Assembly (NCBI GenBank): GCA_965657665.1
Contig: CBFHPF010000059.1
Span: 1-8,376, forward strand
Length of the DNA stretch: 8,376 nucleotides
Reading direction: 5' to 3'
Origin: UBA8337 sp965657665
GTDB taxonomy: Bacteria; Pseudomonadota; Alphaproteobacteria; RS24
The number at the start of each line of letters is the position of its first letter. Within the stretch, counting starts at the first letter, position 1. The notes beneath the pieces were generated by a model, which ran no database searches, was not told where the DNA came from, and saw only the letters and a program-made list of their open reading frames with translations. Of this stretch, positions 1-6,085 are shown in pieces. Made by a program: the position numbers and the translations under genes.

Positions 1-711
1 AACCCGCGCGAGGGCTGGCAATATGAACGTGCGCTCAAGGCCTCTGCCGGTGCATCGGCGCTGATTGAAAACCATCAATTGTTTGACAGTGTCGCAGCAG
101 CGACGGCTGATTTGGGCTATGTGGTGGCGACCACGGCGCGCTTGCGCGATATGGTCAAACCGGTGTTAACGCCGACCAAAGTGGCGCAAGAAATGCGCGC
201 GCGAGCGCAAGATGAAACCCCGCGATGCGGGCTATTATTCGGGCCTGAGCGGACCGGCCTTGAGAATGAGGATATTTCGCTGGCTGATGCGATTTGCCGT
301 GTGCCGCTCAACCCTGAGTTTTCTTCGCTTAATTTGGCGCAAGCCGTGCTGTTATTGGGTTATGAATGGTATCAATCGGACGATGACACACCGCCGGAAT
401 TCTCGGAAATGCCCGATACACGGCCTGCCACGCGTGGCGAAATAAACGGCATGTTCACCCATTTGGAAACCGCCTTGGATGCGGCGGGTTTTCTCGCACC
501 GCCCGAAAAAGCACCGGCAATGGCGCGTAATATTCGCAATATGTTCAATCGCGCCGGTTTAACTGAGCAGGATGTGCGCACGTTTCGCGGTATTATCAAT
601 GCGCTGTTGCGCTGGCCACGTGGTCCGCAAGATGTGGCTTTGAAGCCGCGTGTCGCAGCGATTTCGCGCGGCGAGGCCGACCCCGGCGAGGCAAATGAAA
701 AAGACGGCTGA
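1..711 (+). CDS. trmJ: SpoU/TrmH-superfamily RNA 2'-O-methyltransferase, probably tRNA Cm32/Um32 methyltransferase TrmJ (5' end missing)
   Basis: The frame is open from base 1, so the gene begins outside the window; 236 residues are visible. By recalled comparison with E. coli TrmJ, about 35-40 N-terminal residues are missing. The SPOUT signatures are clear: FGPERTGLENEDI at visible residues 80-92 (motif 2) and VPLNPEFSSLNLAQAV at 101-116 (motif 3, part of the knotted SAM-binding site). After an acidic linker (126-140), a helical C-terminal extension at about 143-207 (ATRGEI...FRGIINALLRWPR) is of the kind seen in alphaproteobacterial members. The family transfers a methyl group from SAM to a ribose 2'-OH; E. 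coli TrmJ acts on tRNA position 32. Family membership is certain. The tRNA-32 specificity is inferred, and a different RNA target is possible. rpsD follows 106 bp downstream and has its own promoter. Confidence 0.85.
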   Translation, partial: NPREGWQYERALKASAGASALIENHQLFDSVAAATADLGYVVATTARLRDMVKPVLTPTKVAQEMRARAQDETPRCGLLFGPERTGLENEDISLADAICRVPLNPEFSSLNLAQAVLLLGYEWYQSDDDTPPEFSEMPDTRPATRGEINGMFTHLETALDAAGFLAPPEKAPAMARNIRNMFNRAGLTEQDVRTFRGIINALLRWPRGPQDVALKPRVAAISRGEADPGEANEKDG

Positions 712-730
712 CGGGGCGAAAAAGCCGTTT
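702..730. other. Inverted repeat across the trmJ stop codon
   Basis: AGACGGCT (702-709) can pair with AGCCGTTT (723-730), giving an 8-bp stem with one G-T wobble and a 13-nt loop. The TGA stop (709-711) is inside it, and its right arm overlaps the -35 box of the rpsD promoter. No T-run follows, so it does not look like a complete intrinsic terminator. It may be chance. Confidence 0.25.
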
Positions 731-756
731 GACAAAGCCACGTCAATACGTATATT
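729..756 (+). promoter_or_regulatory. Sigma-70-type promoter of rpsD
   Basis: TTGACA (729-734, a perfect -35) and TATATT (751-756) are separated by 16 bp; ATATTA at a 17-bp spacing is an equivalent reading. Expected transcription start is near 763, giving a leader of about 55 nt before the rpsD ATG at 818. This is the best promoter match seen in the window and suits a highly expressed ribosomal protein gene. Confidence 0.75.
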
Positions 757-767
757 ACGCGCCAATC

Positions 768-796
768 CGCGGGAATTGTCTCGCGCTTTTTATTTT
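768..796 (+). terminator. Terminator-like hairpin in the rpsD leader (possible attenuator)
   Basis: CGCGGGA (768-774) pairs with TCTCGCG (779-785): 7 bp with one G-U wobble and a four-base ATTG loop. It is followed by C and then TTTTTATTTT (787-796), the layout of an intrinsic terminator. It lies downstream of the rpsD promoter and upstream of the rpsD Shine-Dalgarno (AAGGA, 804-808). It could stop trmJ read-through, attenuate rpsD, or be weak and without effect. The structure is visible in the sequence; the function is inferred. Confidence 0.45.
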
Positions 797-817
797 GAGA
801 TGTAAGGACGGCGCCGC

Positions 818-1438
818 ATGAGCAAGCGCATTTCGACGAAGTATAAAATTGACCGCCGCATGGGCGAAAACATTTGGGGTCGCCCCAAGAGCCCGGTAAA
901 TCGCCGCGATTACGCGCCGGGTGAACACGGTCAGCGCCGTCGTGGAAAGCTGTCTGACTTTGGCCTGCAGCTGCGCGCCAAGCAAAAGCTGAAAGGCTAT
1001 TACGGCAATATCACCGAGAAACAGTTTAAAGGCATTTACGCCGAGGCTGTTCGCGTGAAGGGTGATACCTCAGAAAATCTCGTCGGTCTGCTCGAATCAC
1101 GTCTGGACGCGATTGTCTATCGTGCCAAGTTTGTGACCACTGTTTTCGCCGCCCGTCAGTTTGTCAATCACGGTCATGTGATGGTGAACGGCAAGCGTTG
1201 CAATATTTCCAGCCGTCGCCTGAAAATCGGTGATGTGGTTGAAGTGCGTGAAAAGTCACGCAATCTGAACGTTGTTTTGGAAGCTATTCAAAGCCAAGAA
1301 CGCGATATTCCTGAATATATGAGCGTTGACCACGGCAAAATGTCAGCCACGCTGACATCCGTGCCACAACTGGCTGATGTACCGTATCCGGTGCAGATGG
1401 AACCAAATCTGGTGGTCGAATTTTATTCGCGCAATTAG
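818..1438 (+). CDS. rpsD: 30S ribosomal protein S4
   Basis: The 206-residue product is the normal bacterial S4 length. S4 is a primary 16S rRNA-binding protein that nucleates assembly of the 30S body. The N-terminal domain carries the conserved basic stretch around residues 20-45 (IWGRPKSPVNRRDYAPGEHG). The S4 RNA-binding fold spans about 94-150 (SRLDAIVYR, AARQFVNHGHVMVNGKR, LKIGDVVEV), and the C-terminus ends in the typical VVEFYSR plus N. There is no cysteine before residue 128, so this is the zinc-free (C-minus) form. The ATG at 818 follows AAGGA (804-808) with 9 nt spacing, and the product starts with the expected MSKR. It is transcribed alone, with a strong promoter before it and a terminator after it. 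In E. coli and B. subtilis S4 represses its own synthesis, which makes the leader hairpin here of interest. Confidence 0.98.
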   Translation: MSKRISTKYKIDRRMGENIWGRPKSPVNRRDYAPGEHGQRRRGKLSDFGLQLRAKQKLKGYYGNITEKQFKGIYAEAVRVKGDTSENLVGLLESRLDAIVYRAKFVTTVFAARQFVNHGHVMVNGKRCNISSRRLKIGDVVEVREKSRNLNVVLEAIQSQERDIPEYMSVDHGKMSATLTSVPQLADVPYPVQMEPNLVVEFYSRN

Positions 1439-1464
1439 ATTTTAGCTCGGCCAAAACCGAGAAT

Positions 1465-1498
1465 AAAAAAGCCCGCCAATTTGGCGGGCTTTATTTTT
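1465..1498. terminator. Bidirectional intrinsic terminator between rpsD and grxD
   Basis: GCCCGCCAA (1471-1479) and TTGGCGGGC (1481-1489) are perfect inverted copies; in practice this is a 7-bp GC stem with a 5-nt loop. It is flanked by AAAAAA (1465-1470) and TTTATTTTT (1490-1498), so a U-run follows the hairpin on either strand. It therefore can end both the rpsD transcript and the converging pur-bolA-grxD transcript. Confidence 0.92.
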
Positions 1499-1516
1499 GC
1501 TTAAAGGGTTAAGCTG

Positions 1517-1846
1517 TTAGCTGACCAGCTCAATGCCTTTTTCATCCATCAGAGGGCGCAATTCGCCTTCTTCGAACATTTCACGAATAATATCGCATCC
1601 GCCGACAAACTCGCCTTTGACATAAAGCTGCGGAATGGTTGGCCAATTGGAAAAGCCCTTAATGCCTTCGCGCAGGCTATCATCTTCCAGTACATTGACG
1701 CCCTTAAACGGCACGCCGATATGCGACAGAATTTGCACCACTTGGCCGGAAAAACCGCATTGCGGAAAAACCGGTGTGCCCTTCATGAACAGCACCACAT
1801 CGGCACTGTCAATTTCACCTTGAATGAATGTTTGAATATCGCTCAT
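1517..1846 (-). CDS. grxD: Monothiol glutaredoxin, Grx4/GrxD family
   Basis: The product is a 109-residue single-domain CGFS glutaredoxin. The active-site CGFS is at residues 30-33, so it has one redox cysteine. The glutathione-binding lysine (K22, in MKGTP), the WPTIPQLY segment (68-75) and GGCDI (82-86) are all present. CGFS glutaredoxins bind a bridging [2Fe-2S] cluster with glutathione, either as homodimers or with BolA proteins, and pass clusters to apo-proteins or sense iron; they are poor disulfide reductases. The start is supported by AGGAG (1853-1857) 6 nt upstream. bolA, the usual partner, lies 21 nt upstream in the same operon, and this is the last gene before the shared terminator. 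The family assignment is certain. Confidence 0.96.
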   Translation of the reverse strand: MSDIQTFIQGEIDSADVVLFMKGTPVFPQCGFSGQVVQILSHIGVPFKGVNVLEDDSLREGIKGFSNWPTIPQLYVKGEFVGGCDIIREMFEEGELRPLMDEKGIELVS

Positions 1847-1867
1847 AGCTTTCTCCTAAGCGTCGCT

Positions 1868-2107
1868 TTACGCATCATCCGGCACAGCGGTTTGCAGTGC
1901 CAATGCGTGTAACTCATCGCCCATGCCGCCCTGTAGCGCGTCATAGACCATTTTATGTTGCTGCACTCGATTAAGCCCCTTAAAGGCGGCTGAGACGACA
2001 TGCGCCGCATAATGGTCACCATCACCGCGCAAATCGGTAATCTCCACCTGCGCATCGGGCAGGGCAGTGCGGATCATGGTCTCCAATTCACCGGCGCTCA
2101 TCGGCAT
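1868..2107 (-). CDS. bolA: BolA-family protein, partner of monothiol glutaredoxin
   Basis: The product has 79 residues, matching the small single-domain BolA fold. Conserved features are DHYAAHVVS (31-39), FKGLNRVQQHKMVYDAL (42-58) and the C-terminal HALALQT (67-73). Histidines 51 and 67 sit where BolA proteins have their conserved helix and C-terminal histidines. BolA proteins form cluster-bridged heterodimers with CGFS glutaredoxins. Some also bind DNA or affect cell shape, but that role cannot be judged here. Two ATGs compete, at 2107 and 2101. AGGAG (2114-2118) is 6 nt from the first, so 2107 is preferred. The purL stop codon TAG (2117-2119) overlaps this ribosome-binding site, suggesting translational coupling to purL. 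The exact BolA subclass (BolA or IbaG-like) is not resolved. Confidence 0.92.
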   Translation of the reverse strand: MPMSAGELETMIRTALPDAQVEITDLRGDGDHYAAHVVSAAFKGLNRVQQHKMVYDALQGGMGDELHALALQTAVPDDA

Positions 2108-2116
2108 GGCTATCTC

Positions 2117-4318
2117 CTAACGGCTCATCAGGGCAGGCAACCAGCCCTCATGAATATCGCGTAGCTCTGTAACAGATATGGAAACACTAGCACCGATTGT
2201 CAATTGCCCGCCGATAGATTTTCCAAGCTGCGTCATTTCACCGTCGCTCATCAAGGCTTCAAAAGCAGCGACATTTTCATCGGCAACCGCCAGCACATAG
2301 CGCGCTTGGTCTTCACCAAACCAGAAGGCGGCATTATTTATGTCGATATCGCTATCAATTGTCATGCCAATGCCATGCGCCAAGGTCATTTCCGTCAAGG
2401 CGACCAGCAAGCCGCCATCGGATACATCATGCGCGGCAGCCAGCAAGCCATCAGCAATGGCTTGGCGCACCAGCCCACCGTTTTTGGCTTCTTCATCCAA
2501 ATCAACAGGCGGCGGGGCAAAAGCAGTTTTGTCATCCAGCACAATGCGCTGATAAAGCGACGCGCCGAGATGACCTTTGGTGGCACCCAAAACATAAATA
2601 TTTAAACCGGCGGCATTAATCGAGCTGCCGATAGCTTTGGTTAAATCTTTAATCAGGCCAACGCCGCCAATCGCCGGTGTCGGCATAATGCCAGTGCCAT
2701 TGGTTTCATTGTAAAGCGACACATTGCCGGAGACGATAGGAAAGTCGAGCGCCCGACCGGCTTGCCCCATGCCATCAAGACAGCCGACAAACTGACCCAT
2801 AATTTCAGGCCGCTCCGGATTGCCGAAATTCAGGCAATTGGTAATGGCCAGCGGGGTCGCGCCGGTTGCAGAAATATTGCGATAGGCTTCTGCGACGGCT
2901 TGCTTGCCACCCTCAATCGGGTCAGCGAAGCAATAGCGCGGTGTCACATCAGTTGACACCGCCAGCGCTTTATCTGTGCCATGCACGCGCACCAAAGCAG
3001 CATCGCCACCCGGGCCGACAAGCGTGTCGCCCATCACCATGCTGTCATATTGCTCATACACCCAACGGCGCGAGGCAATCTCGCTGCATCCCATCAGCGT
3101 TTTAAGCGCGCTGGCACAATCGGGTGCACCGTCCAGCAAAGCGGCATTGAAAGCCGGTGCTTGCGGGGTTGGCGCGTGCGGGCGGTCATATTCAGGTGCG
3201 CCATCAGCCAGCGGGCCAAGCGGCATATCAGCGATTTGACGCCCTTCATGCATCACCACCATACGGCCGCTATCCGTCAGCTCACCAATCACCGCAAAGT
3301 CCAAGCCCCAGCGATGGAAAATCGCTTCGGCTTCGCCCTCACGGCCCGGCTTCAGCACCATCAGCATGCGCTCTTGGCTTTCAGAAAGCAGCATTTCATA
3401 GCCGGTCATATGCGTCTCGCGACACGGCACTTTATCAAGGTCGAGCAAAATACCGACGCCGCCCTTATCAGCCATTTCGACCGATGAAGATGTCAGACCG
3501 GCAGCACCCATATCTTGAATGCCGATAATCGCATCAGACGCCATTAATTCCTGACATGCTTCCAATAAAAGCTTCTCGGTAAACGGGTCACCGACTTGCA
3601 CAGTTGGGCGCTTTTCTTCAGACGCATCGTCAAATTCTGCTGAGGCCATGGTCGCGCCATGAATGCCATCGCGTCCGGTTTTTGAGCCGACATAAACCAC
3701 TGGTGAACCCACACCTGTTGCGGCGGCGTAAAAAATCTTGTCGGTTTTGGCGACGCCAACGCACATGGCATTGACCAAAATATTGCCGTTATAGCTGTCA
3801 TCGAAATTAATCTCGCCGCCAACCGTCGGCACGCCCATGCAATTGCCATAGCCGCCAATGCCCGACACCACACCGGCCACTAAATGCTGGGTTTTCGGGT
3901 GTTCCGGTGCGCCGAAGCGCAGCGCGTTAAGATTGGCTACCGGTCGCGCGCCCATGGTGAACACATCGCGCATAATGCCGCCAACACCTGTCGCCGCGCC
4001 CTGATAAGGCTCAATGAAAGACGGGTGATTATGGCTTTCCATTTTAAACACCGCCGCATCGCCATCGCCAATATCAATCACACCGGCGTTTTCGCCCGGT
4101 CCTTGAATGACTTGCGGGCCATCAACCGGCAGTTTTTTCAGCCATTTGCGTGATGATTTATACGAGCAATGCTCCGACCACATGACGGAAAAAACGCCCA
4201 ATTCGGTATAATTCGGTTGGCGGCCCATATGGTCGCACACCATTTTATATTCATCCGGCGTTAGCCCATGCTCGGCGACAAGGGCATCGGTGATTTCAGT
4301 GTCATTGATATGGCTCAC
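2117..4318 (-). CDS. purL: Phosphoribosylformylglycinamidine (FGAM) synthase subunit PurL
   Basis: At 733 residues this is the small-type PurL, which works with separate PurS and PurQ rather than as the roughly 1300-residue fused enzyme. It converts FGAR, ATP and ammonia (supplied by PurQ) to FGAM, the fourth step of de novo purine synthesis. Visible signatures are MWSEHCSYK (46-54) with the conserved histidine 50, HNHPSF (95-100) and the following GAATGVGGIMRDVFTMGARP (106-125), and AHDVSDGG (629-636). The tandem AIR-synthase-like halves appear complete. The start is GTG (4316-4318), overlapping the purQ stop as GTGA; GGAGG (4326-4330) lies 7 nt upstream, and the next in-frame methionine is residue 26. 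No frameshift or missing motif was seen. The product acts in the cytosol. Confidence 0.98.
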   Translation of the reverse strand: MSHINDTEITDALVAEHGLTPDEYKMVCDHMGRQPNYTELGVFSVMWSEHCSYKSSRKWLKKLPVDGPQVIQGPGENAGVIDIGDGDAAVFKMESHNHPSFIEPYQGAATGVGGIMRDVFTMGARPVANLNALRFGAPEHPKTQHLVAGVVSGIGGYGNCMGVPTVGGEINFDDSYNGNILVNAMCVGVAKTDKIFYAAATGVGSPVVYVGSKTGRDGIHGATMASAEFDDASEEKRPTVQVGDPFTEKLLLEACQELMASDAIIGIQDMGAAGLTSSSVEMADKGGVGILLDLDKVPCRETHMTGYEMLLSESQERMLMVLKPGREGEAEAIFHRWGLDFAVIGELTDSGRMVVMHEGRQIADMPLGPLADGAPEYDRPHAPTPQAPAFNAALLDGAPDCASALKTLMGCSEIASRRWVYEQYDSMVMGDTLVGPGGDAALVRVHGTDKALAVSTDVTPRYCFADPIEGGKQAVAEAYRNISATGATPLAITNCLNFGNPERPEIMGQFVGCLDGMGQAGRALDFPIVSGNVSLYNETNGTGIMPTPAIGGVGLIKDLTKAIGSSINAAGLNIYVLGATKGHLGASLYQRIVLDDKTAFAPPPVDLDEEAKNGGLVRQAIADGLLAAAHDVSDGGLLVALTEMTLAHGIGMTIDSDIDINNAAFWFGEDQARYVLAVADENVAAFEALMSDGEMTQLGKSIGGQLTIGASVSISVTELRDIHEGWLPALMSR

Positions 4319-4983
4319 GACAATTCCTCCACAATACCGGTAAACATGCGTTTGCCGTCTTCGCCGCCAAGCGCAGCTTCGGCGCGCCGTTCAGGGTGGG
4401 GCATCATGCCGACAATGCGTCCGGCTTTATCGGTAATGCCCGCAATATCGAGGCAAGCGCCGTTCGGGTTGTCGCCTGCCGCATAAGTGAAGGCGATACA
4501 ATCGTCATCTTGCAGACGCTTTAATGTGTCGTCATCGGCGAAATAATTGCCCTCATTATGCGCCACCGGAATAATGATTTCTTCGCTCGCACCATATTTT
4601 TTGGTGAAGGCGGTGTTGTTATTGGTCACAGTGAGGCGGGTATTGCGACAGACGAAATTAAGCCCTTTATTCTGCATCAACACGCCGGGCAGTAATCCGC
4701 ATTCGGTCAGCACTTGAAAGCCGTTGCAAATACCCAGCACGGCGGCGCCTTTTTCTGCTTGGGCGACCACTTCGCGCATAATCGGGCTATTGGCTGCCAT
4801 TGAGCCACAGCGCAGATAATCGCCATAGGAAAACCCGCCGGGCAAAACAATCAGATCGCTTTTAGGCAAATCGGCATCACCATGCCACGCCATAAGCGGT
4901 TTTTGGCCGATTGCCGCTTCGAGGCAAACGGCAACATCGCGGTCACAATTAGAACCGGGAAACACAATTACCGAAGCTTGCAT
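4315..4983 (-). CDS. purQ: FGAM synthase glutaminase subunit PurQ
   Basis: This is a 222-residue class I glutamine amidotransferase that hydrolyses glutamine and channels ammonia to PurL. The nucleophile is Cys86 in GICNGFQ (84-90); His196 and Glu198 in PHPE complete the triad. The N-terminus VIVFPGSNCDRD (5-16) and LPGGFSYGDYLRCG (47-60) are typical of PurQ. Length matches the stand-alone family. The ATG at 4983 lies 3 nt after the purS stop. A GAGG within the last purS codons serves as a plausible ribosome-binding site, so coupling is likely. The gene ends by overlapping the purL GTG start. Confidence 0.98.
   Translation of the reverse strand: MQASVIVFPGSNCDRDVAVCLEAAIGQKPLMAWHGDADLPKSDLIVLPGGFSYGDYLRCGSMAANSPIMREVVAQAEKGAAVLGICNGFQVLTECGLLPGVLMQNKGLNFVCRNTRLTVTNNNTAFTKKYGASEEIIIPVAHNEGNYFADDDTLKRLQDDDCIAFTYAAGDNPNGACLDIAGITDKAGRIVGMMPHPERRAEAALGGEDGKRMFTGIVEELS
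4326..4330 (-). promoter_or_regulatory. Ribosome-binding site fixing the purL GTG start
   Basis: GGAGG on the minus strand lies inside the last codons of purQ, 7 nt before the GTG. It supports GTG as the true purL start and ties purL translation to the end of purQ. Confidence 0.8.
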
Positions 4984-4986
4984 CGC

Positions 4987-5232
4987 TTAGGCCTCATCGA
5001 GATGAATGGTGTAGTTTTCAATCACGGTATTGGCGAGCAGCTTTTCGCACATATCGGCCAGTTGCGCTTCGGCTTTCGCTTTGTCGCTTTCATCCAAAGC
5101 CACTTCGATAAGTTTGCCTTGGCGCACGCCATCAACGCCGTCAAAGCCAAGTGCGCCGAGCGCGTTTTCAATGGCTTTACCCTGCGGGTCGAGCACGCCG
5201 TTTTTCAACGTAATGTGAATGGTCGCTTTCAT
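4987..5232 (-). CDS. purS: FGAM synthase subunit PurS
   Basis: The product has 81 residues, the expected size for PurS, a small structural protein that bridges PurQ and PurL (two PurS per complex in the B. subtilis enzyme) and helps ammonia transfer. The signature GVLDPQGKAIENAL (12-25) is clear, followed by the LGFDGVDGVRQGK segment (28-40) and the ENYTIHL C-terminal strand. AAGGA (5239-5243) is 6 nt upstream of the ATG and overlaps the purC stop codon (TAA, 5242-5244). The position between purC and purQ is the usual one. Confidence 0.96.
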   Translation of the reverse strand: MKATIHITLKNGVLDPQGKAIENALGALGFDGVDGVRQGKLIEVALDESDKAKAEAQLADMCEKLLANTVIENYTIHLDEA

Positions 5233-5241
5233 GTCTAATCC

Positions 5242-6006
5242 TTAACTGACAAGTTTTGGGCCTTCGCCTTTTTCAGGCCGCGTATCGGTCAACAGGCCGA
5301 GGCGGCGGGCAACATCTTGATAGGCATTAATCATGCCACCAAGGTCTTGCCGGAAACGGTCTTTATCGAGTTTCTCGCCGCTGGAAATATCCCATAGCCG
5401 ACAACTATCGGGGCTGATTTCATCGGCCAGCACAATGCGCTGCATTTCGCCATCCCAAAGCCGACCGAACTCCAGCTTAAAGTCGACAAGCTTAATGCCG
5501 ACACCTTGAAACAGGCCGCTCATGAAATCATTCACGCGCAGCGACATGGCGACAATCTCATCCATCTCATGCGGTCCGGCCCAGCCAAACACGGCGATAT
5601 GGTCTTCCGAAATAAGCGGGTCGCCCAGCGCATCGTCTTTATAGTAAAACTCAACCAATGGGCGGGGCAGCCGGTCGCCTTCTTCGAGGCCGAGGCGTGT
5701 GACCAGTGAACCGGCGGCGACATTACGCACCACCACTTCAATCGGCACAATTTCTACTTGGCGCACTAATTGCTCGCGCATATTTAGCGATTTGATGAAA
5801 TGAGTGGGCACACCAATCTCGCTAAGGCGCAGAAAAATATATTCGGAAATACGATTATTGAGCACGCCTTTGCCGTCGAAAACATCGTGTTTTTCGGCAT
5901 TGAAGGCGGTCGCATCGTCTTTGAAATGCTGCACCAGTGTTCCGGGCTCAGGGCCTTCATAAAGAATTTTGGCCTTGCCTTCATATAAGCGACGGCGTTT
6001 TGACAT
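5242..6006 (-). CDS. purC: SAICAR synthetase (phosphoribosylaminoimidazole-succinocarboxamide synthase)
   Basis: The 254-residue enzyme joins aspartate to CAIR using ATP to form SAICAR, step 8 of the pathway. Signatures in order are LYEGKAK (7-13, nucleotide-binding strand), RNVAAGS (94-100), VDFKLEFGR (174-182) and LADEISPDSCRLWD (193-206). Length is normal for the bacterial single-domain enzyme. AAGGAG (6014-6019) stands 7 nt before the ATG. The short tail after about residue 240 (RPEKGEGPKLVS) looks unstructured. It follows purB after a 70-nt gap, the widest within the pur cluster, which contains two possible hairpins. The gap to purS is only 9 nt. Confidence 0.98.
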   Translation of the reverse strand: MSKRRRLYEGKAKILYEGPEPGTLVQHFKDDATAFNAEKHDVFDGKGVLNNRISEYIFLRLSEIGVPTHFIKSLNMREQLVRQVEIVPIEVVVRNVAAGSLVTRLGLEEGDRLPRPLVEFYYKDDALGDPLISEDHIAVFGWAGPHEMDEIVAMSLRVNDFMSGLFQGVGIKLVDFKLEFGRLWDGEMQRIVLADEISPDSCRLWDISSGEKLDKDRFRQDLGGMINAYQDVARRLGLLTDTRPEKGEGPKLVS

Positions 6007-6025
6007 GATGTGTCTCCTTACCGGT

Positions 6026-6047
6026 CAGGCTCTTAAATTAGGGCCTG
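6026..6047. other. Imperfect inverted repeat in the purB-purC gap
   Basis: CAGGCTCT (6026-6033) faces AGGGCCTG (6040-6047) across a TAAATT loop. In RNA from the minus (coding) strand one pair is a C-A mismatch, so the stem is 5 bp, a mismatch, then 2 bp. It sits just upstream of the purC ribosome-binding site. Any role in processing or translation is inferred. Confidence 0.3.
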
Positions 6048-6067
6048 CAAATGATTCTCGCAAACGC

Positions 6068-6085
6068 TTCGGCTCGTTAGCCGAA
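6068..6085 (-). other. Hairpin at the purB stop codon
   Basis: TTCGGCT and AGCCGAA form a perfect 7-bp stem with a 4-nt loop (minus strand: TTCGGCT-AACG-AGCCGAA), and the purB TAA (6077-6079) spans its stem-loop junction. A further CGC/GCG pairing beyond a 3-nt bulge could lengthen it. What follows is GCGTTTGCG, not a U-run, so full intrinsic termination is unlikely. It could act as an mRNA-stabilising or partial-termination element. Confidence 0.4.

Noticed and set aside
79..81. TTG at 79 as the start of the methyltransferase
   Set aside because: The frame is open back to base 1 and encodes conserved family sequence upstream (NPREGW, LKASAGAS), so the gene is truncated by the window edge.
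2981..3487. Long + strand frame (168 codons) opposite purL, with several others at 2204-2619 and 3157-3528
   Set aside because: They lie antisense to a complete, well-conserved purL, have no recognisable domain, and are rich in His, Arg, Ala and Gln in a way typical of antisense reading of GC-biased codons.
6056..6071. Resemblance to the E. coli PurR box (GCAAACG core) upstream of purC
   Set aside because: Only the left half matches well, it sits beside the purB stop rather than at a promoter, and I know of no orthologous PurR regulon in alphaproteobacteria.
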